64,000 nt of DNA, from contig CANQLV010000001.1 of NCBI GenBank assembly GCA_947624785.1, positions 62,001-126,000 on the forward strand, given 5' to 3'. Shown here in pieces: positions 9,116-16,744 of this stretch. Below the pieces are notes generated by a model, which saw only the letters and a list, made by a program, of their open reading frames with translations, searched no databases and was not told where the DNA came from. This stretch comes from Akkermansia muciniphila. Lineage in GTDB: Bacteria; Verrucomicrobiota; Verrucomicrobiia; Verrucomicrobiales; Akkermansiaceae. The translations under genes and the position numbers were made by a program. The first letter of the stretch is position 1. Each line of letters starts with the position of its first letter.

Positions 9116-9158
9116 AAAAAAAGGGCCGCCCTCCGCACCATGTGCCGGGAAGGCGGCC
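9116..9158 (-). terminator. Rho-independent terminator of icd
   Basis: Read on the minus strand, a GGCCGCC stem closes on GGCGGCC and is followed directly by seven T residues. It lies 25-65 bases after the icd stop. Confidence 0.7.
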
Positions 9159-9182
9159 GGATGAAAGAGGCCGGGAAAAAGG

Positions 9183-10430
9183 TCAGCTCAGGGCTTCCAC
9201 CAGCTTGTCGCCGTAGGCGGAGCAGGAAAGCTCCGTGGAGCCGGGAATCATTTCCGCGAGGTCGAACGTGACCGTTTTTGCGGCAATCACCCGGTCAATG
9301 GCCTGGATCAGCAGGTCCGCCGCTTCCGTCCATCCCATGTAGCGCAGCATCATCTCCGCAGACAGGATGACGGAGCTGGGGTTGGCCTTGTCCAGGCCGG
9401 CCAGTTTGGGCCCGGTGCCGTGCGTGGCTTCAAAGATGGAATGGCCCGTCAGGTAGTTGATGTTGCCGCCGGGCGCGATGCCGATGCCGCCTACCTGCGC
9501 CGCCAGGGCGTCGGAAATGTAGTCCCCGTTCAGGTTCAGCGTGGCAACTACGTCGAAATTCTCCGGATGAAGCAGGATTTCCTGAAGGAAGGCGTCCGCG
9601 ATGCAGTCCTTGATCACGATTCCATCGGGAAGCTTCAGCCAGGGGCCGTCTCCGATGGGCTGGGCGCCGTATTCACGGCGCGCGACGTCGTACCCCCAGT
9701 CGCGGAAACCGCCTTCCGTGAACTTCATGATATTACCCTTGTGCACCAGCGTGACACTCTTGCGTCCGTTCTCCACGGCGTAATCAATGGCGGCGCGCAC
9801 CAGGCGCTCCGTGCCTTCGCGGGAAACGGGCTTGATGCCGAAGCCGGAGCTCTCCGGGAAGCGCACCTTCTTCATGCGGTCCGGGAAGATGCGGCTCATG
9901 GTGTCGAAAAACAGTTTGGCGTCCCCGGACCCTTCCTTGAATTCGATTCCGGCGTAAATGTCCTCCGTATTTTCCCGGAAAACGACCATGTCCACCTTTT
10001 CCGGAGCCTTGACGGGAGTTTCAATGCCGTTGAAATAGCGCACGGGACGCAGGCAGACGAACAGGTCCAGATCCTGCCGCAGCGTAACGTTCAGGCTGCG
10101 GATGCCGCCGCCCACGGGGGTGGTGAGGGGGCCCTTGATGCCGACCAGGTACTTGCGGAAGGCTTCCACCGTCTCGTTCGGAAGCCAGGTTCCCAGGTTG
10201 TCAAAGGACTTCTGCCCGGCAAAAACTTCATACCAGGCAATGGAGCGCCTGCCCTGGTACGCCTTCTTCACGGCCGCGTCAATCACCCGGGAAGCCGCCG
10301 CCCAGATTTCAGGCCCGGTTCCGTCACCGATGATGAAGGGAATGATGGGCCTGTCCGGAACGCAAAGCCTGCCGTTCTGCATGGTGACGGCTGCGCCGTC
10401 CGTGGGAGGGGTGAATGTTAAATTGGCCAT
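9183..10430 (-). CDS. icd: NADP-dependent isocitrate dehydrogenase
   Basis: The protein has 415 residues, almost the E. coli Icd length of 416. It oxidatively decarboxylates isocitrate to 2-oxoglutarate in the TCA cycle. Family signatures are [14 protein letters not shown] near the start, the substrate loop around [46 protein letters not shown], and the nucleotide site [17 protein letters not shown] with ATHGTGPK. The ATG at 10430 was chosen because the family begins there, AGGA precedes it, and a promoter-like TTGCCA/TATAAA pair lies just upstream. The extra 24 upstream codons are not family-like. Confidence 0.95.
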   Translation of the reverse strand: MANLTFTPPTDGAAVTMQNGRLCVPDRPIIPFIIGDGTGPEIWAAASRVIDAAVKKAYQGRRSIAWYEVFAGQKSFDNLGTWLPNETVEAFRKYLVGIKGPLTTPVGGGIRSLNVTLRQDLDLFVCLRPVRYFNGIETPVKAPEKVDMVVFRENTEDIYAGIEFKEGSGDAKLFFDTMSRIFPDRMKKVRFPESSGFGIKPVSREGTERLVRAAIDYAVENGRKSVTLVHKGNIMKFTEGGFRDWGYDVARREYGAQPIGDGPWLKLPDGIVIKDCIADAFLQEILLHPENFDVVATLNLNGDYISDALAAQVGGIGIAPGGNINYLTGHSIFEATHGTGPKLAGLDKANPSSVILSAEMMLRYMGWTEAADLLIQAIDRVIAAKTVTFDLAEMIPGSTELSCSAYGDKLVEALS

Positions 10431-10442
10431 GACGTGCGTTCC

Positions 10443-10469
10443 TTTATAGGAGCCGGGCCGTTTTGGCAA
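10443..10469 (-). promoter_or_regulatory. Predicted promoter of icd
   Basis: On the minus strand TTGCCA and TATAAA are separated by 15 bases. The -10 element ends 12 bases before the icd ATG, so the mRNA leader would be very short. The spacer is slightly shorter than ideal. Confidence 0.4.
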
Positions 10470-10542
10470 GATAAAAGAACGGAATGGGAAACTGCGCATC
10501 ATGGAGTTCTTGATGGCCGCCGGGCCTCTTGTACGGGCAGTA

Positions 10543-11238
10543 TCAGAACCAGCGGTCCTTTCCGGGCGGTTCTTCCGGCTGTCCGGCTTCTTCCCGGAGG
10601 CGGCGCAGGAAATTTTCTTCCGCCTGGCGTATCAAGCCGCTCTCCATGATGTGCTTCCGCGCGCCCTCGTTCAACTGGTTGACGGCAATGGCGGCGTCTT
10701 CGGAAGTCAGCCTGTTCCAGATGCCGGCGTCATCCCTCACGATTCTGAGGGAGCCCTCCACCATTTCGCAGGAAACCAGCTTTCCGTGAAGCCCCTCCGC
10801 GGTAATGGGGCCTTTGTTCCCTGCCGGAATGATAACCCGGAGCGGCTCGGGCCCCTCCAGGTCAATGCCTCCGTGGGCGCGGTAGGCCGCCTTCAGGACC
10901 AGCGTTTTCCTGCTCCACCACCACGTGGTGGAATACCGGTATTCATATTCAAAAGTCCGTTCCACGGTCACCAGGTTGGCTACCTTCTCGTCCTTCTGGA
11001 CGACCAGGGCCACGCCGCCGTGGTCGGAGGAAAAACCCTTGTTGATCAGGGTAAGGCCAACCTCCCGGCCTGCTTCAATCAGTTTTTCCGCCACGGCCAT
11101 CGGTTTTTCCACCGGGGCGGTGATGCAGGACCGCACGCCCCAGAACAACACGGCCAGAGCCCCGATCAGGACGGCGCCTTTAACCAGAACGACGACAGCA
11201 GGGGAATGCAGGAAGGAGGATGAGGGGGTATCACTCAT
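10543..11238 (-). CDS. Membrane-anchored DUF4230-like protein
   Basis: This 231-residue protein has one N-terminal membrane segment (about 17-38) and a soluble domain predicted outside the cytoplasm. The pattern [22 protein letters not shown] and a late alpha-helical run with [20 protein letters not shown] resembles DUF4230 proteins, whose function is unknown. It is the third gene in a likely minus-strand unit (small membrane protein, YkvA, this gene) with gaps of 46 and 23 bases. The family call is by eye and is moderate at best. Confidence 0.6.
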   Translation of the reverse strand: MSDTPSSSFLHSPAVVVLVKGAVLIGALAVLFWGVRSCITAPVEKPMAVAEKLIEAGREVGLTLINKGFSSDHGGVALVVQKDEKVANLVTVERTFEYEYRYSTTWWWSRKTLVLKAAYRAHGGIDLEGPEPLRVIIPAGNKGPITAEGLHGKLVSCEMVEGSLRIVRDDAGIWNRLTSEDAAIAVNQLNEGARKHIMESGLIRQAEENFLRRLREEAGQPEEPPGKDRWF

Positions 11239-11261
11239 GAAACGTTGTACGGGACGGGAAC

Positions 11262-11549
11262 TCAGGGTTCCGGGTCTTCATGGGAACCGTCCTTCTTGAG
11301 GGGAGGCATGAACAGGGCCAGGAACGTGAAGGCGATGACGGTCAGGTCGTCTATCTGGCCTACTCCGGGAATGAAATCCGGAATCAGGTCAATGGGGGAA
11401 AAGGCGTAGAGGGCCGTCAGCACCAGGAGAACAAGCTTGCGTTTGGTGAAAAGGCGCGGTTCTCCTTCCCGGCTGCGGAAATAATTGATGGCCCTGGTCA
11501 GGAATTGCTGCCTGGAACCGTTGGGTGGAATGGGAAGCTTGTTTTTCAT
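11262..11549 (-). CDS. YkvA/DUF1232 family small membrane protein
   Basis: The protein has 95 residues. It carries the DUF1232 signature YAFSPIDLIPDFIPGVGQIDD on a hydrophobic hairpin (about 38-82). This family is widespread in bacteria and plants. No firm biochemical role is known to me. It lies 23 bases upstream of the DUF4230-like gene on the same strand, so the two are probably co-transcribed. Confidence 0.85.
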   Translation of the reverse strand: MKNKLPIPPNGSRQQFLTRAINYFRSREGEPRLFTKRKLVLLVLTALYAFSPIDLIPDFIPGVGQIDDLTVIAFTFLALFMPPLKKDGSHEDPEP

Positions 11550-11595
11550 GGGGCTGCAAGGGTGAAGTTGCGGGAAATGGAAAAGAAACGCTCCG

Positions 11596-11748
11596 TTACG
11601 GGGAGAAAAGGCATGAATGCAGGCAGGAGAAAATGATGCCGCCTATGATAACGAGCGCCACAATCATGGCCTCCCGGCTATTTGTCTGGGAAGCAACATA
11701 GAGCAGGGACCGCCTGTAATCGTCTTTGATGGGTGGCTTTTCTTTCAT
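11596..11748 (-). CDS. Putative 50-residue single-pass membrane protein
   Basis: The minus strand encodes 50 residues starting MKEKPPIKDDYRRSLLYVAS. A strongly hydrophobic helix (about residues 27-47, AMIVALVIIGGIIFSCLHSC) follows and the stop is TAA. The polar N-terminus followed by one helix and two close cysteines looks like a genuine small protein. It lies 46 bases before the YkvA gene on the same strand. There is no strong Shine-Dalgarno sequence and I recognise no family, so it stays tentative. Confidence 0.4.
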   Translation of the reverse strand: MKEKPPIKDDYRRSLLYVASQTNSREAMIVALVIIGGIIFSCLHSCLFSP

Positions 11749-12067
11749 CAGGGAGCTTTTCTGAAATTATCTCACGCGCTTCCGGCTGCGTCCAGAGCAA
11801 TTCCCGGATGCCTCTGGGAGTATGTTTCCTACCGTTCAAAGGAGACTGGAACGTTTACGGCAATTACGTTATGTAGGAGAACCTTCTTTCCCTGATCCTC
11901 CTCCATGACATTAAAACCGGCGAATCAGGAAGCAAATAGATGCCAAAAGGAAGAAGCGGCATGGCGCGCCGACAAGAGAACGCGGCAAGGAAAGGGCTCC
12001 ATGGGGAATTGCTTCCGTTTCTCCGAATCTTGTTGCACTCCCTTTTGCGATGTGCTGGAATCGTCTG
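11749..12067. other. Intergenic stretch with no gene seen
   Basis: About 320 bases between divergently read genes. The open frames in it have composition and start sites typical of chance. It presumably holds promoters for both sides, but I could not fix any with confidence. Confidence 0.4.
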
Positions 12068-12847
12068 ATGAACAAATGGTTTTTGTTTTCTCTGTGCATG
12101 TTGTTCGGTGCAGTGCTTCCGACTTTGCTGGCAGGTGAAGCCGGGAGTTCTCCCCCTGATAGCGGCAGGGAGCAGGTTGATTCTTCCGTCTGGATCAATG
12201 GTGAATCACCCCATTTGGCTCCCGTTTATTTTACGGGAGCCATGCACAAGCGGAGCAGGTGGGAAATCGATATTATTTCCCTTAACAGTCATGAACTGCC
12301 GGAACCGATGACCGTGGCTTTGGAAAAGAAGCCGACGGGGTTCGCGTCTTCTGCAGGAGGCACGCCCTGCTGCGGGATTATTCCCCTCCTGATCCCCTCC
12401 GGAGCGGAAGAAGAACCCCGGCGGTGGCGTGATGCGGGAGCTTCTCCCTCTCTGGTGAAGGAAAACAGCCCTCAGGCTCTTTCCCTTTTGCAGGAAGCCG
12501 TTTTACAAGGCTATCAGCATCAACTTATTAAATCCATAAAAATGTCCATTAGCATTCTTGAACGGATGACGGATGAAAAACAGGCGCTGGCGCTGGAAAA
12601 GAGCTGGGCTTATGAAATCATGGATTATACTTTCTGGATATTGCTGGAGGGAAGCGTTCCCTTCGATGCAAGAATGGCTTATATCCAACGTAATCCGGAC
12701 GTCCTGGAACAATCGCGGAAGGAGTCGGACGCCTATTGTGAAAAGGTTCGCATTCTCCGGAGCAAGCCGTGGAGCGGCAAATTGCGCCTGTTAAAGGATA
12801 AAAATGAGAATCTTCCGGCGGGAGCGCCCAGTTGCCTTAATCCTTAA
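12068..12847 (+). CDS. Exported protein of unknown function
   Basis: This 259-residue protein has a clear signal peptide, MNKWFLFSLCMLFGAVLPTLLAG. The ATG at 12068 puts the signal at the N-terminus; a TTG/ATG six codons upstream is less suitable. The mature part has a proline-rich first half with CC at about 100 and a helical second half (about 140-225). I recognise no family. It is followed 11 bases later by the GNAT gene on the same strand, so the two may share a transcript. Confidence 0.65.
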   Translation: MNKWFLFSLCMLFGAVLPTLLAGEAGSSPPDSGREQVDSSVWINGESPHLAPVYFTGAMHKRSRWEIDIISLNSHELPEPMTVALEKKPTGFASSAGGTPCCGIIPLLIPSGAEEEPRRWRDAGASPSLVKENSPQALSLLQEAVLQGYQHQLIKSIKMSISILERMTDEKQALALEKSWAYEIMDYTFWILLEGSVPFDARMAYIQRNPDVLEQSRKESDAYCEKVRILRSKPWSGKLRLLKDKNENLPAGAPSCLNP

Positions 12848-12858
12848 TTATTTTGTTC

Positions 12859-13353
12859 ATGATCCATGGAAACATTGAATTCAGGAAAGTAAGCGGCTTT
12901 AAGCGGGGGACATTATTTGAATTACTGTCGGACGCCTATTCCTTTGACGGAAGGTGGCAGGATAGCTGCGGCGCAGACTGGAAGGAGTTTGATGATTTTT
13001 TCTTTGATAACCCGCAGATTGCGGACCAATACGGTTTTATAACTGTCTTGAATGGCAAGGCCGCCGGGCTGGCGTCGTGGGACCCGAGAAAGATGCCCGA
13101 ATACGTGGAGATAGGCCACAATTGCATTATCTCCTCCTGCAAGGGCCACGGGTATGGCAGGATGCAGCTCCGGGAGGCGCTTCAAAGAATCGTGGAAAGG
13201 GGGCCGAAAAAAGTCATCGTCACCACGAATGCCCACTCGGTTCCCGCCCGGCGAATGTATGAAGGCGCCGGCTTTAAGGTTCGCGGGATGAGGAGGAATG
13301 AAAGCCGTACCGGGTTTTTCGGGGATTACATTGATTATGAAATGATGCTGTAA
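12859..13353 (+). CDS. GNAT family N-acetyltransferase
   Basis: The 164-residue protein has the GNAT acetyl-CoA-binding motif A, seen as CIISSCKGHGYGRMQLREAL (the Q/RxxGxG/A loop is GHGYGR). It also has the C-terminal motif VPARRMYEGAGFKVRG. Family enzymes transfer acetyl from acetyl-CoA to an amine, and the acceptor here is unknown. The ATG at 12859 is used instead of the TTG two codons upstream. The gene is slightly AT-richer than its neighbours. Confidence 0.85.
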   Translation: MIHGNIEFRKVSGFKRGTLFELLSDAYSFDGRWQDSCGADWKEFDDFFFDNPQIADQYGFITVLNGKAAGLASWDPRKMPEYVEIGHNCIISSCKGHGYGRMQLREALQRIVERGPKKVIVTTNAHSVPARRMYEGAGFKVRGMRRNESRTGFFGDYIDYEMML

Positions 13354-13575
13354 GGGAAAGAGCGCGGATGCAGCGCGGCATGAAAGGAGAGGGGAAATTT
13401 TTCCTTGCCGTTTCCGAAGCCTGCACGGCAGCGGCAGGAAGCTGAACGCGGGGGTCATGGAGAGTGGAGGAGGCTGCCTTTCCCGCTGCCCTGCGGTCAT
13501 TCCCTCCCGGCCTGGGCGAACATGAAGGCGGCATTGACACGGCGGGGGGCAGGGGGTACTCTCCTGCGGCATATA

Positions 13576-14946
13576 ATGATCAGTTTTACGAATATCAGCG
13601 GGGCCGAGGAGATTGGGGCCAATTGCTATTTGCTTGAGATGGACGGCACCCGGATCGTGCTTGACAGCGGGATGCACCCCAAGAGGGAGGGGATGGCGGC
13701 CATGCCGGATTTTGATTCCATGGAGCCCAATTCCGTGGAAGCCGTTTTTTTAAGCCATTCCCACCTGGACCACCTGGGAACGCTGCCCGTGCTTCAGGAG
13801 AAGCAGCCCGCGGCGGAGGTGTTCATGACGCCCGCCGCGGCCGCCCTGTCTGAAGTGATGCTGCACAATTCCGTGAATGTGATGAGCGCCAAGAGGCTGG
13901 ACCTGGGCATTGTGGAGTATCCCTTTTTCACCCATAACGACCTGGATCGGCTGAGCGACGCCTGGCATGCCAAGTCCTGCAACGAGGTGTTCCGCGTGGG
14001 CTTCCGCCAGAACGTATTGGCCACGTTTTACGATGCCGGCCACATTCTGGGGTCCGCGGGCGTGATGCTGGAGGGCGAGAGCGGCCACACCGTGTTTTAT
14101 ACGGGGGACGTGCAGTTTGAGGACCAGAGCATGATTCCCGGAGCGGATTTCCCGGAATCCGGCGTGGATACGCTGATTATGGAGTGCACGCGCGGCGGCT
14201 TCCAGCGCAGCGCCCATTATTCCCGCCCGGAGGAGATGGTGCGGTTCGGGAAGGCGATTGCGGAGACGCTGGAACGCGGGGGCGCCGTGCTGATTCCGGT
14301 ATTCGCCATCGGCAAGAGCCAGGAGATGCTGTTCAATATCCACCGTTTCAAGCAGCAGGGGGTGATTCCCGCCAATACGCCCGTGTACTTCGGCGGGTTG
14401 AGCGCGAAGGTTTCCCTGCTTTATGACCGTTTTGCGGGGCTGACCCGCAGGCACGACCATGAGTTCAAGCTGAAGGAGGAAATAAAGACCGTGCCCCTGC
14501 CGCGCAAGGGAAAAGCCCCGCTGGTGTGTTCCCCCGGAAATATTTACGTGGTTTCCAGCGGCATGATGACGGAGAACACGCTCTCCAACGTGATGGCGGA
14601 GCAGGTTCTTCCGCATGAGAAAAACGCCATTCTTTTTGTGGGGTATGCGGACCCGGATTCCCCCGCGGGCCGGCTGCGGGCCGCGCAGGAAGGGGATCTG
14701 GTGAAGATGCGGCCCAACGGGCAGCCCGTGCGCCGCAACTGCACGGTGGATTGTTTTGATTTTTCCGGGCACGCCACCCGTGACGCCCTTGTCAATTATG
14801 CCGTGAAGCTGAATCCCAGGCAGGTGGTTCTGGTGCACGGTGATCCGGACGCCGTGGAGTGGATGCACGATACGCTGTCCTCCAGAATGCCGGGTTCCAC
14901 CATCATCGCTCCCGTGCCGGGCCAGCGCTATACGTTTGAGTCATGA
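13576..14946 (+). CDS. Metallo-beta-lactamase/beta-CASP family nuclease
   Basis: The protein has 456 residues. Zinc-binding motifs are in order: HSHLDHLG (motif 2), AGHILGSAG (motif 3) and the TGD aspartate (motif 4). The beta-CASP insert contains IPVFAIGKSQEML, and the late SGHATRD and VHGD histidines complete the site. The organisation is that of bacterial and archaeal beta-CASP ribonucleases (RNase J and CPSF-like proteins), so RNA is the likely substrate. The ATG at 13576 is chosen because the fold begins there; the upstream part of the open frame looks non-coding. Its stop overlaps the tmk start by 4 bases. Confidence 0.85.
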   Translation: MISFTNISGAEEIGANCYLLEMDGTRIVLDSGMHPKREGMAAMPDFDSMEPNSVEAVFLSHSHLDHLGTLPVLQEKQPAAEVFMTPAAAALSEVMLHNSVNVMSAKRLDLGIVEYPFFTHNDLDRLSDAWHAKSCNEVFRVGFRQNVLATFYDAGHILGSAGVMLEGESGHTVFYTGDVQFEDQSMIPGADFPESGVDTLIMECTRGGFQRSAHYSRPEEMVRFGKAIAETLERGGAVLIPVFAIGKSQEMLFNIHRFKQQGVIPANTPVYFGGLSAKVSLLYDRFAGLTRRHDHEFKLKEEIKTVPLPRKGKAPLVCSPGNIYVVSSGMMTENTLSNVMAEQVLPHEKNAILFVGYADPDSPAGRLRAAQEGDLVKMRPNGQPVRRNCTVDCFDFSGHATRDALVNYAVKLNPRQVVLVHGDPDAVEWMHDTLSSRMPGSTIIAPVPGQRYTFES

Positions 14947-15563
14947 GTTTTACCGGAGAGAGAAAGGGGCGCCTGGTCGTCTTTGAAGGCATAGACGGCA
15001 CGGGCAAGTCCACCCACATCGGCCGCCTGCGGAAGTATCTGGAGGGGAAGGGGCTGGAAGTGGTGCAGAGTTTTGAACCCACGCGCGGGCAGTGGGGCCG
15101 GATGCTCCGGGATTCCGCCGTGACGGGGCGCCTTTCCGTGGAGGAGGAGGTGGAGTTGTTCCTGAAAGACAGGCGGGAGCATGTGGAGACGCTGATCGCC
15201 CCCGCTCTGGCGCGCGGCGCGTGGGTCCTGCTGGACCGCTATTACCTTTCCATGATGGCTTACCAGGGCGCGCGGGGAGTGGATGCTTCCGTCATCCGCG
15301 CCGCCAATGAAGAATTTGCCCCGGTGCCGGACGCCGTGGTCTGGCTGGATATTCCCGTTTCCGTGGCTCTGGAACGCATCGGGAGCCGCGGGGAACGCGA
15401 TGCCTTTGAGACGGAAGCGGGCCTGGCGGCCTGCCGCAACGTGTTCGCCTCCATCCATGAACCCTGGATGCTCCGCGTGGACGCGGACGCCGGGCAGGAG
15501 GAAGTGGCGGAAAGAGTGCGGAAGGCCCTTTCCGGATATTTCCCCGAAGTGATTGGTGAATAG
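14943..15563 (+). CDS. tmk: Thymidylate kinase
   Basis: This 206-residue protein phosphorylates dTMP to dTDP for DNA synthesis. It has the P-loop FEGIDGTGKST at residues 14-24, the FEPTRG motif with the DR(Y/H)-type sequence LLDRYYLSMMAYQGA, and a C-terminal region of normal length. The length is close to the bacterial norm of about 210. Its ATGA overlap with the beta-CASP gene implies translational coupling, although no functional link is known. Confidence 0.93.
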   Translation: MSFTGERKGRLVVFEGIDGTGKSTHIGRLRKYLEGKGLEVVQSFEPTRGQWGRMLRDSAVTGRLSVEEEVELFLKDRREHVETLIAPALARGAWVLLDRYYLSMMAYQGARGVDASVIRAANEEFAPVPDAVVWLDIPVSVALERIGSRGERDAFETEAGLAACRNVFASIHEPWMLRVDADAGQEEVAERVRKALSGYFPEVIGE

Positions 15564-15623
15564 GCATATTCCTCTGGCCGGAGGCCGGGAATTTCCCTTT
15601 AATATTTAATCCCTGGTATTTGG

Positions 15624-16298
15624 TCACTGCGCCGCAGGCGCATAAACCGTCGGGTCCGGGATTCCGGCTTCCCTGAAGGCTTCCCGGCGTTCCACGCAGG
15701 TGGAGCAGACGCCGCAATGGACGGGGTCGCCCTTGTAGCAGGAGTAGGTGTGGGAGAAGTCCACGCCCAGTTCATGGCCCATGGCGGCGATGCCGCCCTT
15801 GGACGTATGGATGAAGGGGCGCAGGATGCCCAGTCCGGCATACGTTCCCAGGCGGACGGCCTCCGTCATGGCGGCCATGAATTCCTCCCGGCAGTCCGGA
15901 TAAATGCTGTGGTCCCCGGAGTGGGCGGCAATGACAAGCTGCTGCGCTCCGCAGCTTTCCGCCACCCCGGCCGCGATGGACAGGAAGATGCCGTTGCGGA
16001 AGGGGACGACGGTCTGTTTCATCAGCTCTTCATCATAGGAGCCGTCCGGGATGTCGTCCGCGCCGGAGAGGAGGGCGGATTTCAAATGGGCGGAGATGGG
16101 GGAGATGTCAATCACGCGGTGCTCTATGCCCAGGCCGGCGGCCTGCCAGGCGGCGCATTCCAGCTCCCGTTCCGCGTGGTTGGAGGCGTAGTCAAAGCTG
16201 AGGGCCACCCGCACGCGGTGGTTCCGGTGAGCCCAGTGCAGGGCCACGCTGGAGTCCAGCCCCCCGCTGAGCAGTACGGCGGTTTCCGTCTTGTCCAT
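15624..16298 (-). CDS. queC: 7-cyano-7-deazaguanine synthase
   Basis: The 224-residue protein forms preQ0 from 7-carboxy-7-deazaguanine, ammonia and ATP in queuosine synthesis. It has the PP-loop SGGLDSSVAL (about residues 11-20) and the C-terminal zinc site from CYKGDPVHCGVCSTC. The ATG at 16298 places the PP-loop in its usual position; 33 further codons upstream overlap the queF end and are unlikely. It follows queF by 8 bases, so the two form an operon for consecutive steps. Confidence 0.95.
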   Translation of the reverse strand: MDKTETAVLLSGGLDSSVALHWAHRNHRVRVALSFDYASNHAERELECAAWQAAGLGIEHRVIDISPISAHLKSALLSGADDIPDGSYDEELMKQTVVPFRNGIFLSIAAGVAESCGAQQLVIAAHSGDHSIYPDCREEFMAAMTEAVRLGTYAGLGILRPFIHTSKGGIAAMGHELGVDFSHTYSCYKGDPVHCGVCSTCVERREAFREAGIPDPTVYAPAAQ

Positions 16299-16306
16299 GG
16301 CGCGCG

Positions 16307-16714
16307 TCAGAGGGGGCGGTTTTCCGGGTTGTGCTCCGCCATGGCGGTCAGCTGGATGCCGCCGCGGGGGGAGAAGCGGCCTTCCACTTTCAGCCACCGC
16401 GGGGAGATGGCGGCTGCCAGGTCATCCGTGATGCGGTTGACGATCTGTTCATTGAAAGCCGGATAGTTGCGGTAGGAGGCCAGGTAGTATTTGAGGGATT
16501 TGGTTTCTACGCACTTTTCATCCGGAACGTAGGTGATCGTCAGGTGGCAGGAGTCCGGCTGCCCGGTGACGGGGCAGAGGGAGGAGAATTCATGGGTGTC
16601 CAGCGTGATGGTGTAGGGACGCGTGCCGCGGTTGGGGAAGGATTCCAGCTTGGCGTCGTCAGGGCTGGTGAAGAAGGAGCTTTGTGAGCCGAGTAGAGTC
16701 AGAGGTTCGGACAT
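16307..16714 (-). CDS. queF: NADPH-dependent 7-cyano-7-deazaguanine reductase
   Basis: This 135-residue type I (short) QueF reduces preQ0 to preQ1. The catalytic cysteine is Cys47 in HEFSSLCPVTGQPD. The NADPH and substrate region ETKSLKYYLASYRN follows. The length fits the unimodular class. It sits just upstream of queC, giving the last two steps before tRNA insertion. No preQ1 riboswitch is visible in the 30-base gap to the upstream gene. Confidence 0.95.
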   Translation of the reverse strand: MSEPLTLLGSQSSFFTSPDDAKLESFPNRGTRPYTITLDTHEFSSLCPVTGQPDSCHLTITYVPDEKCVETKSLKYYLASYRNYPAFNEQIVNRITDDLAAAISPRWLKVEGRFSPRGGIQLTAMAEHNPENRPL

Positions 16715-16744
16715 GGATGGTTGATGTTGTGTTGTAGTGGAGAT

